Source: Bacillota bacterium (GTDB lineage: Bacteria > Bacillota > Dehalobacteriia > UBA4068). From it: 5,576 nucleotides of DNA. Both the position numbers and the translations under genes were made by a program. The stretch covers positions 1 to 5,576 of the forward strand of contig WRKD01000086.1 in the NCBI GenBank assembly GCA_009778255.1. Direction: 5' to 3'. Below are positions 1 through 4,962 of the stretch, piece by piece. The notes under the pieces are model-generated. The model was not told the DNA's origin. It saw only the letters and a program-made list of their open reading frames with translations, and searched no databases. Each line of letters opens with the position of its first letter. Position 1 is the stretch's first letter.

Positions 1-598
1 CCAACACCGGTTGTTGCGCGCTATTAAGAATTTCCCAAAAACCCAGATCGTTGATATGGGAAACATCTACCAACATATGTAACTTACGCGCCAAAGCCAG
101 TAATTCTTTGCCGCCTTCCGTTAAACCATAACCAATATAAAGAGCATCTTTAAAACGACTGCCATCCGCAGCCCAATTGCTGCGGCTCCAGCAAAAACCA
201 ATAAAACGAACACCCAGTTTATGAAATAGTCGCAGTAAACTCACTTCGCCTACTAATGGCTCTACTCCCTCAAAAGATAACATAACGGCAACTTTACCCG
301 TGGCTTGCGCGTGGCGTATATCCGCCGCACATGTGGCTAAGAAAAATTCACCCGTGCTTTCCGCCACTTCTTCTTCTAAAGCGGCTATTTGTTGTAATGC
401 TTCCGACAAATAATCACAGCTATCATCGCAGTACAGGGAAGAAACAATGCAACTTATATTGCCGGCCCGCCAATCTGCCCAATAATCATTCAAAATAACT
501 TGGCGGCGACCTTGACGGCGTTTTTGCAATACATCGTAAAGCAGATCCAAATGACAGTCTATTACCAGACTTTGAGATAATAATGTGTGAGCGTTCAT
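1..598 (-). CDS. Membrane dipeptidase (peptidase family M19), N-terminal part, cut by window edge
   Basis: Zinc-dependent dipeptidase of the renal/membrane dipeptidase family, which hydrolyses dipeptides, including some with a D-residue at the C-terminal position. The 199 visible residues show the family pattern in order: the metal-binding HxD in IDCHLD (H16, D18), the bridging glutamate in SFEGVEPL (E110), the LGVRFIGFCWSRSNWAADGS block (about 128-147), then GLTEGGKELL and the LVDVSH motif (H181). The frame is open to the left edge, where the next family motif (P-V-hydrophobic followed by a second His ligand) is just beginning. Start chosen at 598 because AGGAG (604-608 on the complement) lies 5 nt upstream. 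There is no signal peptide, so it is predicted cytoplasmic like most bacterial members. It is transcribed divergently from the rubrerythrin gene. Family assignment is confident; substrate is unknown. About half of a typical 310-400 residue protein is visible. Confidence 0.9.
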   Translation of the reverse strand, partial: MNAHTLLSQSLVIDCHLDLLYDVLQKRRQGRRQVILNDYWADWRAGNISCIVSSLYCDDSCDYLSEALQQIAALEEEVAESTGEFFLATCAADIRHAQATGKVAVMLSFEGVEPLVGEVSLLRLFHKLGVRFIGFCWSRSNWAADGSRFKDALYIGYGLTEGGKELLALARKLHMLVDVSHINDLGFWEILNSAQQPVL

Positions 599-661
599 AA
601 TTTCTCCTTTATTTATACATTATTTTTAATATGGTTAATATAATATTTTAGAATTCAAAGT

Positions 662-690
662 ATTGTAGCATATGGATAAAAATTATTAAA
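662..690 (-). promoter_or_regulatory. Possible extended -10 promoter for the M19 dipeptidase gene
   Basis: On the minus strand the sequence TGCTACAAT (complement of 662-670) is an extended -10 (TG-N-TACAAT), about 64 nt upstream of the dipeptidase start codon. The -35 position, 17 nt further upstream, reads TTTAAT, a poor match, so the call rests on the extended -10 only. The whole region is AT-rich and other -10-like strings occur. Confidence 0.35.
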
Positions 691-707
691 AATATACAGA
701 TTAACCA

Positions 708-736
708 TTGACGCTAATAATATTTTCTTATATAAT
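708..736 (+). promoter_or_regulatory. Sigma-A type promoter for the rubrerythrin transcript
   Basis: TTGACG (708-713) and TATAAT (731-736) are separated by exactly 17 nt, close to the housekeeping consensus. Transcription would begin near 743, giving an untranslated leader of about 280 nt before the rubrerythrin start codon. Long leaders usually hold regulation, and several hairpins are visible in this one. The AT-rich flanks of the -10 could hide a regulator site, but none is clear. Confidence 0.75.
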
Positions 737-742
737 AATTAA

Positions 743-1011
743 TATGTAATAATAAGCATTTGCGATATAAAATGATTTTATTCTTCGCTAAGCTTAGAAG
801 GACAGTGATTGCTGGACTTTTAAGTTTTCGATAACACGGTATATTAGTATAGGAGGTGAGAGTTAGTAAATACGCTGCCAGATAAAGCGCAGCCATAAAG
901 AGTAAAGCCTTGCTCAAAAACAAATGAGGCCGCTTTAGCACATTGAGCGTTATCAATGAGGCTGAAAATGTCGGGCCGCATCGACAGAATAATGAGGCAA
1001 AAAATAATTTT
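743..1011 (+). promoter_or_regulatory. Long structured 5' leader of the rubrerythrin mRNA
   Basis: No gene is visible between the promoter and the rubrerythrin start. The strand that would be transcribed holds consecutive inverted repeats: TTCTTC/GAAGGA (781-786 with 797-802, one G-U pair), GCTGC/GCAGC (874-878 with 889-893), AAAGC/GCTTT (904-908 with 932-936) enclosing CTCA/TGAG (913-916 with 925-928), CATTGA/TCAATG (941-946 with 953-958), and TGTCG/CGACA (969-973 with 982-986). AGGAGGTGAG at 851-860 looks like a ribosome binding site but leads only to a nine-codon GTG frame that overlaps it. I do not recognise a riboswitch class. The dense series of hairpins suggests a cis-regulatory RNA; this is inference from pairing by eye, not from a folding calculation. 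Confidence 0.4.
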
Positions 1012-1016
1012 GGAGG
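1012..1016 (+). promoter_or_regulatory. Ribosome binding site that fixes the rubrerythrin start
   Basis: GGAGG lies 5 nt before ATG 1022 and 8 nt before ATG 1025. It rules out the in-frame ATG at 956, which has no ribosome binding site, sits inside a hairpin and would place 22 charged residues ahead of the signal peptide. ATG 1025 has the more usual spacing, so the true protein may be one residue shorter. Confidence 0.8.
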
Positions 1017-1021
1017 AATCA

Positions 1022-2503
1022 ATGATGCAAAGAAAACCAAAGAGAGCAGTAACGTTTCTTGTTGCGGTAATAGTGTTGGTGGGGCTTTTTGCCATAATGC
1101 ATATGACGGCAAGCGCTGCAAATACAGATACTTATGCCAATCTTTATGCATCGGTGCAGGGCGAAACAAATGCTTCTGCGGCTTACAGGGCTTTTGCGGA
1201 ACAAGCTACAGCTGAAGGTTATTTAGCAGTAGCCCGTTTATTTAGCGCTACGGCAGATGCGGAAGCTAAGCATGCGGCAGATGAATGGGCAATTTTAGTC
1301 GACATGGGCGCTACTATACGGCCTGTTGCCGCAACACCGACAGTAGGTACTACGGCAGAGAACCTCTTAACAGCTTTTAATGGTGAAACCTATGAATACA
1401 CCGTGATGTATCCGGAGTTCTTAGCGACTGCTCAGGCAGAAGGTATAACAAGTGCAGCGCGTATCTTTAATTTGGCTATGAGAGCCGAAGAGGTACATGC
1501 GGGCAATTATGCCGATGTACTGGCCCATCTTACGGATGCCGCGTACATTAATTCCAAGTACGCCACAGTGTATCGCTGTGTAACCTGCGGTGAAGTTGTC
1601 ACGGCTCTGCCGGCTAGCCGTTGCCCGATCTGCGGCGCGGCGGCGGATACTTTTGTTGTATACAATCAAACCTATTTTAACCTCTATGCATCGGTACAGG
1701 GCGAAACCAATGCTACAGCGGCATACAGAGCTTTTGCTAAACAAGCTGCAGAGGAAGGTTATATAGCAGTAGCCCGTTTATTTAGCGCCACATCTGACGC
1801 GGAAGCTAAACACGCGGAAGATGAATGGGCAGTGTTAGTAGATATGGGAGCTTCAGTAAGGCCCGTTGCCGCTACACCGACAGTAGGTACTACAGCGGAA
1901 AACCTCTTAACAGCTTTTAACGGCGAAACCTATGAATACACTGTTATGTATCCGGATTTCTTGGCGGCTGCGCAAGCAGAAGGTATGTCTAATGCGGCGC
2001 GTATCTTTAATTTAGCGATGAGAGCCGAAGAGATACATGCGGGTAATTATGCCGATGTGCTGGCTAATTTATCTGATAGAGACTATATCAATACTAAATA
2101 CGCTACAGTGTATCGCTGCATAGTTTGCGGTGAAGTGGTTACAGAACTGCCGGCCAGCCGTTGCCCCATTTGCGGCGCTGCCAAAGAAACTTTTGTAGAA
2201 TATAGCCATACAATCTCGAAGGTATCAACCAATATCAAATGTTTTACCGCTATTCAAGAAACGGCTAAAAACAGCAGAGTATGGGAGTTGACCTTCATTA
2301 TTATCATATCTTATACCGATGAGAACGGAATATTTATCGGAAATGAAAATGTTGAATATTCTATACTCCTCAACGGCAACAACGCTAATCTGAGCGGAGA
2401 ATATAAATTTGCCAAAGAACATGATCTTGCAGGTTATACACTGGTTTATGATATAAAGGGTAATGGCTCGAATATCAAAGAGTTTACGCTCATCAAAAAA
2501 TAG
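1022..2503 (+). CDS. Exported tandem double rubrerythrin with C-terminal beta-rich domain
   Basis: Predicted non-haem diiron peroxidase (H2O2 to water) acting outside the cytoplasm. The 493 residues divide into: a Sec signal peptide (1-33; RKPKR, a hydrophobic core at about 10-28, then TASA-A); rubrerythrin 1 (about 38-217); rubrerythrin 2 (about 218-396); and an unrecognised, probably beta-sandwich domain (about 397-493). Each rubrerythrin keeps every expected ligand at canonical spacing: E48, E81xxH84, E122xxE125, E156xxH159 and rubredoxin cysteines C186/C189/C201/C204, repeated as E228, E261xxH264, E302xxE305, E336xxH339 and C366/C369/C381/C384. Ordinary rubrerythrins are cytosolic, about 190 residues, and work as dimers in which one subunit's rubredoxin centre faces the other's diiron site; this protein may be a single-chain version. 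The electron donor outside the membrane is unknown. It has its own promoter, a long leader and a downstream terminator, so it is probably monocistronic. Confidence 0.93.
   Translation: MMQRKPKRAVTFLVAVIVLVGLFAIMHMTASAANTDTYANLYASVQGETNASAAYRAFAEQATAEGYLAVARLFSATADAEAKHAADEWAILVDMGATIRPVAATPTVGTTAENLLTAFNGETYEYTVMYPEFLATAQAEGITSAARIFNLAMRAEEVHAGNYADVLAHLTDAAYINSKYATVYRCVTCGEVVTALPASRCPICGAAADTFVVYNQTYFNLYASVQGETNATAAYRAFAKQAAEEGYIAVARLFSATSDAEAKHAEDEWAVLVDMGASVRPVAATPTVGTTAENLLTAFNGETYEYTVMYPDFLAAAQAEGMSNAARIFNLAMRAEEIHAGNYADVLANLSDRDYINTKYATVYRCIVCGEVVTELPASRCPICGAAKETFVEYSHTISKVSTNIKCFTAIQETAKNSRVWELTFIIIISYTDENGIFIGNENVEYSILLNGNNANLSGEYKFAKEHDLAGYTLVYDIKGNGSNIKEFTLIKK
1130..1669 (+). repeat. 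Internal tandem duplication, copy 1 (540 bp, rubrerythrin module 1)
   Basis: This copy and the adjacent 1670-2209 are direct repeats offset by exactly 540 nt (180 codons) with no insertion or deletion. The translated copies differ at about 30 of 180 positions by hand count, mostly conservatively. DNA similarity is highest around 1325-1410 against 1865-1950, including silent positions. Boundaries are approximate because the ends of the homology fade. Confidence 0.9.
1670..2209 (+). repeat. Internal tandem duplication, copy 2 (540 bp, rubrerythrin module 2)
   Basis: Second direct copy of the module that starts at 1130. It is in frame and keeps all diiron and rubredoxin ligands, so both copies appear to be under selection rather than one being a decaying duplicate. 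Differences cluster in the inter-domain segment (residues 349-357) and at the end of the rubredoxin part. Confidence 0.9.
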
Positions 2504-2518
2504 TGTGATCTACTAAAG

Positions 2519-2553
2519 GATAAGCCGGGGCACAGCGTAGCCCCGGCTTATTT
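2519..2553 (+). terminator. Terminator-like hairpin after the rubrerythrin gene
   Basis: TAAGCCGGGG (2521-2530) and CCCCGGCTTA (2541-2550) form a perfect 10-bp GC-rich stem, extended by A2520-T2551, starting 17 nt after the stop codon. The 3' side runs into TTATTTG, a short U-rich tail. It most likely ends the rubrerythrin transcript. The convergent ABC-F transcript could also meet it, but no U-run lies on that side. Confidence 0.7.
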
Positions 2554-2564
2554 GTACGCTGTGC
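2530..2564. repeat. Second inverted repeat interlocked with the terminator stem
   Basis: GCACAGCGTA (2530-2539) is perfectly complementary to TACGCTGTGC (2555-2564). Its left arm is the loop of the 2521-2550 hairpin and its right arm lies just beyond that hairpin, so the two stems either exclude each other or form a pseudoknot. A run of six T follows at 2572-2577, 7 nt after the second stem. Confidence 0.65.
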
Positions 2565-2708
2565 AGAATTATTTTTTACATAAGGGCATCTTTCAATACT
2601 CGCTCCTCACCGAAAAGCCAAAGGCGTTCTCTCCCGTTTTCTAATATTCTTGATATGAGTATTATAAATAATTTTGGGGAAAAAATCAATGAGTTCTTGC
2701 CGCAGCAT
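2565..2708. other. Convergent intergenic remainder, no supported gene
   Basis: I see no gene with a ribosome binding site here. On the minus strand, downstream of the ABC-F stop codon, an open frame ends in RERLWLFGEERVLKDAL and a stop near 2580; it reads like a protein tail, but it has no start signal and may be chance. A 25-codon forward ATG frame (2655-2729) also lacks a ribosome binding site. An imperfect inverted repeat, GCCCAAAATC with GATTTTTTGGGC (2717-2726 and 2730-2741), overlaps the last ABC-F codons but has no U-run on either side. Confidence 0.3.
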
Positions 2709-4217
2709 TTAAAGGCGCCCAAAATCTAAGATTTTTTGGGCAATATTATTACAAAATGCTTGGTCGTGTTCAACAAAGAGTAAAGTTGGCTTATAATCGA
2801 GTATCAATTCCTCTATTTGCATCCGGCTTAGAACATCTATATAGTTTAAAGGTTCATCCCATATATATATATGCGCTTGTTTACACAGGCTTTGTGCTAT
2901 CAATACTTTTTTTTTCTGCCCGGCGCTATAATCCTGCATATTTTTTTCAAACTGGATGCGTGAAAAATCGAGCTTATGCAACATCATTTTGAATAATGAA
3001 CTTTCTATGCCGCTTATGGCAATGTATTCATCTAAACTACCTGCCAGAAAAGCTGTATCTTGTGGAACATAGCTGATAACAAGCCTGCTGCCTACAATTA
3101 CCGTGCCGTTATGGGGAATATTCTCGCCGCATAGCAGTTTAAGCAAGCTACTCTTACCACAGCCATTACCGCCAATTAAAGCTAAACGGTCGCCTTGTTC
3201 GAGAGTGAATGTTAAGCCGCTAAAAATCTGTCTATCATTATAAGCAACTGAAAGATCGTTAACTGACAGTAGCTGGTTTTTATGATAAGTCAATGTTCTA
3301 AGCTTAAGCGGCGCGGCTGTTTCAATATTGTGAAGCAGCTTTGATTTGTTTTCTATGGCGGCTTGTTGTCTATGTTGTAAGTTTTTTCTGCGCTGCTGCA
3401 TTCTTCTGGATTTTTCTGCATTATACGCCATAGTATCGATGTTGTCATGGCCCTTTTTTCGAATAGCGACGGCGCCTTTACCCATTTTTGTGGATTCAAC
3501 TTTATCTGCCCATTGCGCGCTTTGCCGGGCAGCTATTTCGAGTCTTTTGATATCTTTTTTTAACCGTTCATTCTCTGCCAATTCATATTCATCCTGTAAA
3601 TTCTTGTTATAAAACCAAGAAGAAAAATTGCCGTTTTGTATTTCAATATTCGCTTTGTTTATGGATAAAACATGATCAATACATTCATCTAAGAAAGTCC
3701 GGTCATGAGATACCAATATGAATCCCGTCTTTGTATTTAAATATTTTGCTACTGTTTGCCGGGCTTTGATATCCAGATGGTTAGTTGGTTCATCTATCAA
3801 TAAAAAAGCGTTTTCGCGCAAGAATAATCCAGCCAGTAATACTTTGGTTTGTTCTCCGCTCGATAAAGTTGAAAAAGGACGATACAATATATTCTCATCT
3901 AAACATAGCAAAGAAAGTTCTCTTTGCATCATCCACAGCGGCGCATCCGGCGCTACAACAGTTAAAGCAACCTGCGTTGTTGTAGCAGGGTCTGCAACAT
4001 AATAAGGAAAATACTCAAAATCAACGACAGCTGTGATATTTCCACAGTATTCATAGCGCCCCATCAATAATTGTAAAAAAGTAGTTTTGCCCCGTCCATT
4101 ACGCCCGCAGAAACCTAATTTCCAATTCGTATCTATTTGAAAAGATACATCCGTAAAAATATTATCATAGCTGCCTTCATAGGCAAAAGTTAAATGTGAA
4201 ATACTTATTTGCGACAT
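2709..4217 (-). CDS. Lsa-type ABC-F ATPase, predicted ribosome-protection (antibiotic resistance) protein
   Basis: Soluble ABC-F protein expected to bind the ribosomal E site and displace lincosamide, pleuromutilin and streptogramin A drugs; it is not a transporter. In 502 residues it carries two ATPase domains: Walker A GRNGRGKT (38-45), signature LSSGEQ (118-123), Walker B with DEPTNHLD (142-149), SHDR (170-173); then a charged linker (about 204-305); then Walker A GGNGCGKSS (349-357), signature SAGQK (431-435), Walker B with DEPLNYID (454-461), and EHD (483-485). Both catalytic glutamates (E143, E455) are present and there are no membrane segments. DEPLNYxD in the second domain and NWKLGFxGRNGRGKTT in the first are typical of the Lsa branch. 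Start at 4217 follows from AAGGGG (4226-4231 on the complement) 8 nt upstream and from family alignment. Expression is probably controlled by the leader. Drug spectrum cannot be read from the sequence. Confidence 0.92.
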   Translation of the reverse strand: MSQISISHLTFAYEGSYDNIFTDVSFQIDTNWKLGFCGRNGRGKTTFLQLLMGRYEYCGNITAVVDFEYFPYYVADPATTTQVALTVVAPDAPLWMMQRELSLLCLDENILYRPFSTLSSGEQTKVLLAGLFLRENAFLLIDEPTNHLDIKARQTVAKYLNTKTGFILVSHDRTFLDECIDHVLSINKANIEIQNGNFSSWFYNKNLQDEYELAENERLKKDIKRLEIAARQSAQWADKVESTKMGKGAVAIRKKGHDNIDTMAYNAEKSRRMQQRRKNLQHRQQAAIENKSKLLHNIETAAPLKLRTLTYHKNQLLSVNDLSVAYNDRQIFSGLTFTLEQGDRLALIGGNGCGKSSLLKLLCGENIPHNGTVIVGSRLVISYVPQDTAFLAGSLDEYIAISGIESSLFKMMLHKLDFSRIQFEKNMQDYSAGQKKKVLIAQSLCKQAHIYIWDEPLNYIDVLSRMQIEELILDYKPTLLFVEHDQAFCNNIAQKILDFGRL

Positions 4218-4248
4218 AAAAACATCCCCTTCTAGTTGGAAAAGGATG
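4218..4248 (-). promoter_or_regulatory. Hairpin that sequesters the ABC-F ribosome binding site (attenuator/terminator-like)
   Basis: In minus-strand RNA, CAUCCUUUUC (complement of 4239-4248) pairs with GAAGGGGAUG (complement of 4223-4232) over 10 bp across a 6-nt loop; two pairs are G-U. The 3' arm contains the whole AAGGGG Shine-Dalgarno. Five U follow (complement of 4218-4222), directly before the ATG. It could therefore block translation, terminate transcription, or both. On the opposite strand the two G-U pairs become C/A mismatches, so the structure belongs to the ABC-F mRNA only. Confidence 0.6.
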
Positions 4249-4310
4249 CAGGAGCGCAAGGTAAACAGATACTTTATAATAAGCCTGTTAACCAATTCAC
4301 GTACCAGCCC

Positions 4311-4366
4311 AATTCCAACATAAATTAAACTTCTTACGAAGTTCATACTTTACTATGTTGGTAATT
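4311..4366 (-). promoter_or_regulatory. Upstream leader hairpin that competes with the antisequestering pairing
   Basis: In minus-strand RNA the segment complementary to 4354-4366 (AAUUACCAACAUA) pairs with that complementary to 4311-4322 (UAUGUUGGAAUU): 12 bp with one bulged base. Inside sits a 6-bp hairpin AACTTC/GAAGTT (4328-4333 with 4338-4343) with a four-base loop. The downstream arm can instead pair with UUCCAAC (complement of 4235-4241), the 5' half of the hairpin that hides the ribosome binding site, giving two alternative leader folds. Confidence 0.6.
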
Positions 4367-4369
4367 AGA

Positions 4370-4381
4370 CTAGAGGATCAT
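4370..4381 (-). CDS. Three-codon leader ORF (Met-Ile-Leu-stop) upstream of the ABC-F gene
   Basis: ATG ATC CTC TAG on the minus strand, preceded by GAGG (complement of 4389-4392) at a 7-nt spacing. It lies about 25 nt inside the predicted transcript. Its stop codon is only 3 nt from the first arm of the upstream leader hairpin, so a ribosome paused on it by an antibiotic would cover that arm and switch the fold. Very short leader ORFs that sense ribosome-targeting antibiotics are known upstream of ABC-F and other resistance genes. A three-codon frame is weak on its own; the support is its ribosome binding site and its position. Confidence 0.45.
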   Translation of the reverse strand: MIL

Positions 4382-4412
4382 GGGCAGGCCTCGTTTTTAT
4401 TAAGATAATGGT

Positions 4413-4442
4413 ATTATAACCGAAGCAAAGATTGAAAGTCAA
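4413..4442 (-). promoter_or_regulatory. Promoter of the ABC-F transcript
   Basis: On the minus strand TTGACT (complement of 4437-4442) and TATAAT (complement of 4413-4418) are 18 nt apart. Transcription would start near 4406, leaving a leader of about 190 nt before the ABC-F start codon, enough room for the leader ORF and both alternative hairpins. Confidence 0.7.
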
Positions 4443-4600
4443 GAACAAGATTTGGCCAAGCGCAAGATTCCAATAAAAAACCTTCCAATAAAAATGTTAC
4501 AGTTCAGCCCAGCAATACTCCCAAATCATCTACCAGCAAACCAGCAAACAAGCGCACCATGCCTCACAAATCAAAAGCGAGGAAAACCAAGGCTTTGTAA
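4436..4600 (+). pseudogene. Pro/Ser/Lys-rich open stretch without a start, possible C-terminal gene remnant
   Basis: The frame from 4436 to TAA at 4598-4600 is open for 54 codons after a TGA at 4433-4435. It encodes a tail rich in Pro, Ser, Thr, Asn and Lys, including SNKKPSNKN, STSKPANK and SKARKTKAL, which is unlike random AT-rich DNA in composition. Two 12-nt direct repeats TTCCAATAAAAA (4468 and 4483) are 15 nt apart and in frame. There is no ATG except one near the end and no ribosome binding site. It may be the disordered tail of a lost gene, truncated where the ABC-F unit joins. The parent is unrecognised, and chance cannot be excluded. Confidence 0.3.
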
Positions 4601-4606
4601 AAACTG

Positions 4607-4635
4607 TTGATAATTTTCTCCCAATAGCTTATAAT
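4607..4635 (+). promoter_or_regulatory. Sigma-A type promoter of the toxin-antitoxin operon
   Basis: TTGATA (4607-4612) and TATAAT (4630-4635) have a 17-nt spacer. The -10 overlaps the left end of the large palindrome by 3 nt, and transcription would begin near 4642, inside it. A protein on the palindrome would therefore block RNA polymerase. Confidence 0.75.
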
Positions 4636-4670
4636 ATAGTCAGGTAATGAAATCATTACCTGACTATATT
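4633..4670. promoter_or_regulatory. 38-bp perfect palindrome, likely antitoxin operator
   Basis: The 18-bp arms 4633-4650 and 4653-4670 are exact reverse complements around a 2-bp centre (AA, 4651-4652). The palindrome spans the -10 element and the predicted start site and ends 3 nt before the antitoxin ribosome binding site. AbrB/MazE-type antitoxins typically repress their own operon from such sites. Because the transcript would start within the left arm, only about 10 bp could form in RNA, so the full symmetry is best explained as a DNA operator. Confidence 0.75.
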
Positions 4671-4686
4671 TACGGAGGTTTTCATT

Positions 4687-4962
4687 ATGAATTTAGCGAG
4701 AATAACCGCAAAGGGACAAATCACTAGCCCCATTGAAATACGCAAAAACCTTGGCGTAAAAGAGGGAGATAAAGTAGCTTTTATTAAGGGCGACAATGGT
4801 ATCATGCTGGTAAATTCAAATAAAATCGCCTGGGATAACATCCAAAAGGCGATGGAAGGTGAGGCTGAAAAAGCCGGTTTTACTTCTAAAGAAGATATTG
4901 TTCAATACTGCAAAGAAATAAGGCAGGAAATGTGGGAGAAAAACTATGTGAATAATGATTGA
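4687..4962 (+). CDS. AbrB/MazE/SpoVT-family antitoxin of a PIN-toxin module
   Basis: A 91-residue DNA-binding antitoxin. Residues about 3-47 form a SpoVT-AbrB swapped-hairpin domain, recognisable by ITAKGQITSPIEIRKNLGVKEGDKVAF followed by a beta strand GIMLVN. Residues about 48-91 are charged and helical (KAMEGEAEKAGF, YCKEIRQEMWEKNY), the usual toxin-wrapping tail. The ribosome binding site GGAGG (4674-4678) lies 8 nt before the ATG. The downstream PIN-domain frame begins within this gene (8-nt overlap), the normal arrangement for translational coupling of antitoxin and toxin. It probably represses its own promoter through the palindrome just upstream. The gene is intact although its toxin partner is not. 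Family assignment is firm; the pairing with PIN follows from gene order. Confidence 0.92.
   Translation: MNLARITAKGQITSPIEIRKNLGVKEGDKVAFIKGDNGIMLVNSNKIAWDNIQKAMEGEAEKAGFTSKEDIVQYCKEIRQEMWEKNYVNND

Noticed and set aside
724..745. PerR-like operator around the rubrerythrin promoter -10
   Set aside because: PerR control of rubrerythrin is known in clostridia, but this AT-rich string matches the 7-1-7 symmetry poorly and overlaps a consensus -10, so it cannot be told from background.
856..885. Nine-codon GTG frame after AGGAGG in the rubrerythrin leader
   Set aside because: The GTG overlaps the would-be ribosome binding site, so spacing for initiation is wrong.
843..986. Mg2+ M-box riboswitch
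   Set aside because: Only two short strings resemble the consensus; the hairpin between them and the later conserved blocks are not found, and the downstream gene is not a magnesium transporter.
956..1021. Longer reading of the rubrerythrin gene starting at ATG 956
   Set aside because: There is no ribosome binding site, the ATG lies in a CATTGA/TCAATG hairpin, and it would bury the signal peptide behind 22 extra residues; GGAGG at 1012 clearly serves ATG 1022 or 1025.
2655..2729. Forward 25-codon frame MSIINNFGEKINEFLPQHLK
   Set aside because: It has no ribosome binding site, overlaps the end of the ABC-F gene on the other strand, and is too short to support without homologues.
2717..2741. 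Hairpin at the ABC-F stop codon as its terminator
   Set aside because: The stem is imperfect (two extra T) and AT-rich, and no U-run follows in the direction of ABC-F transcription.
4274..4321. A 15-codon ORF in the ABC-F leader (MLELGWYVNWLTGLL)
   Set aside because: It has only a weak AAGAAG-like site and its start is inside a leader stem arm. It remains an alternative sensor ORF, but the three-codon ORF has the better ribosome binding site and position.
4218..4346. N-terminal extension of the ABC-F protein from ATG 4346
   Set aside because: The extra 43 residues do not belong to the Lsa family, there is no good ribosome binding site, and the stretch coincides with the leader's regulatory pairings. 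The open frame is short enough to be chance.
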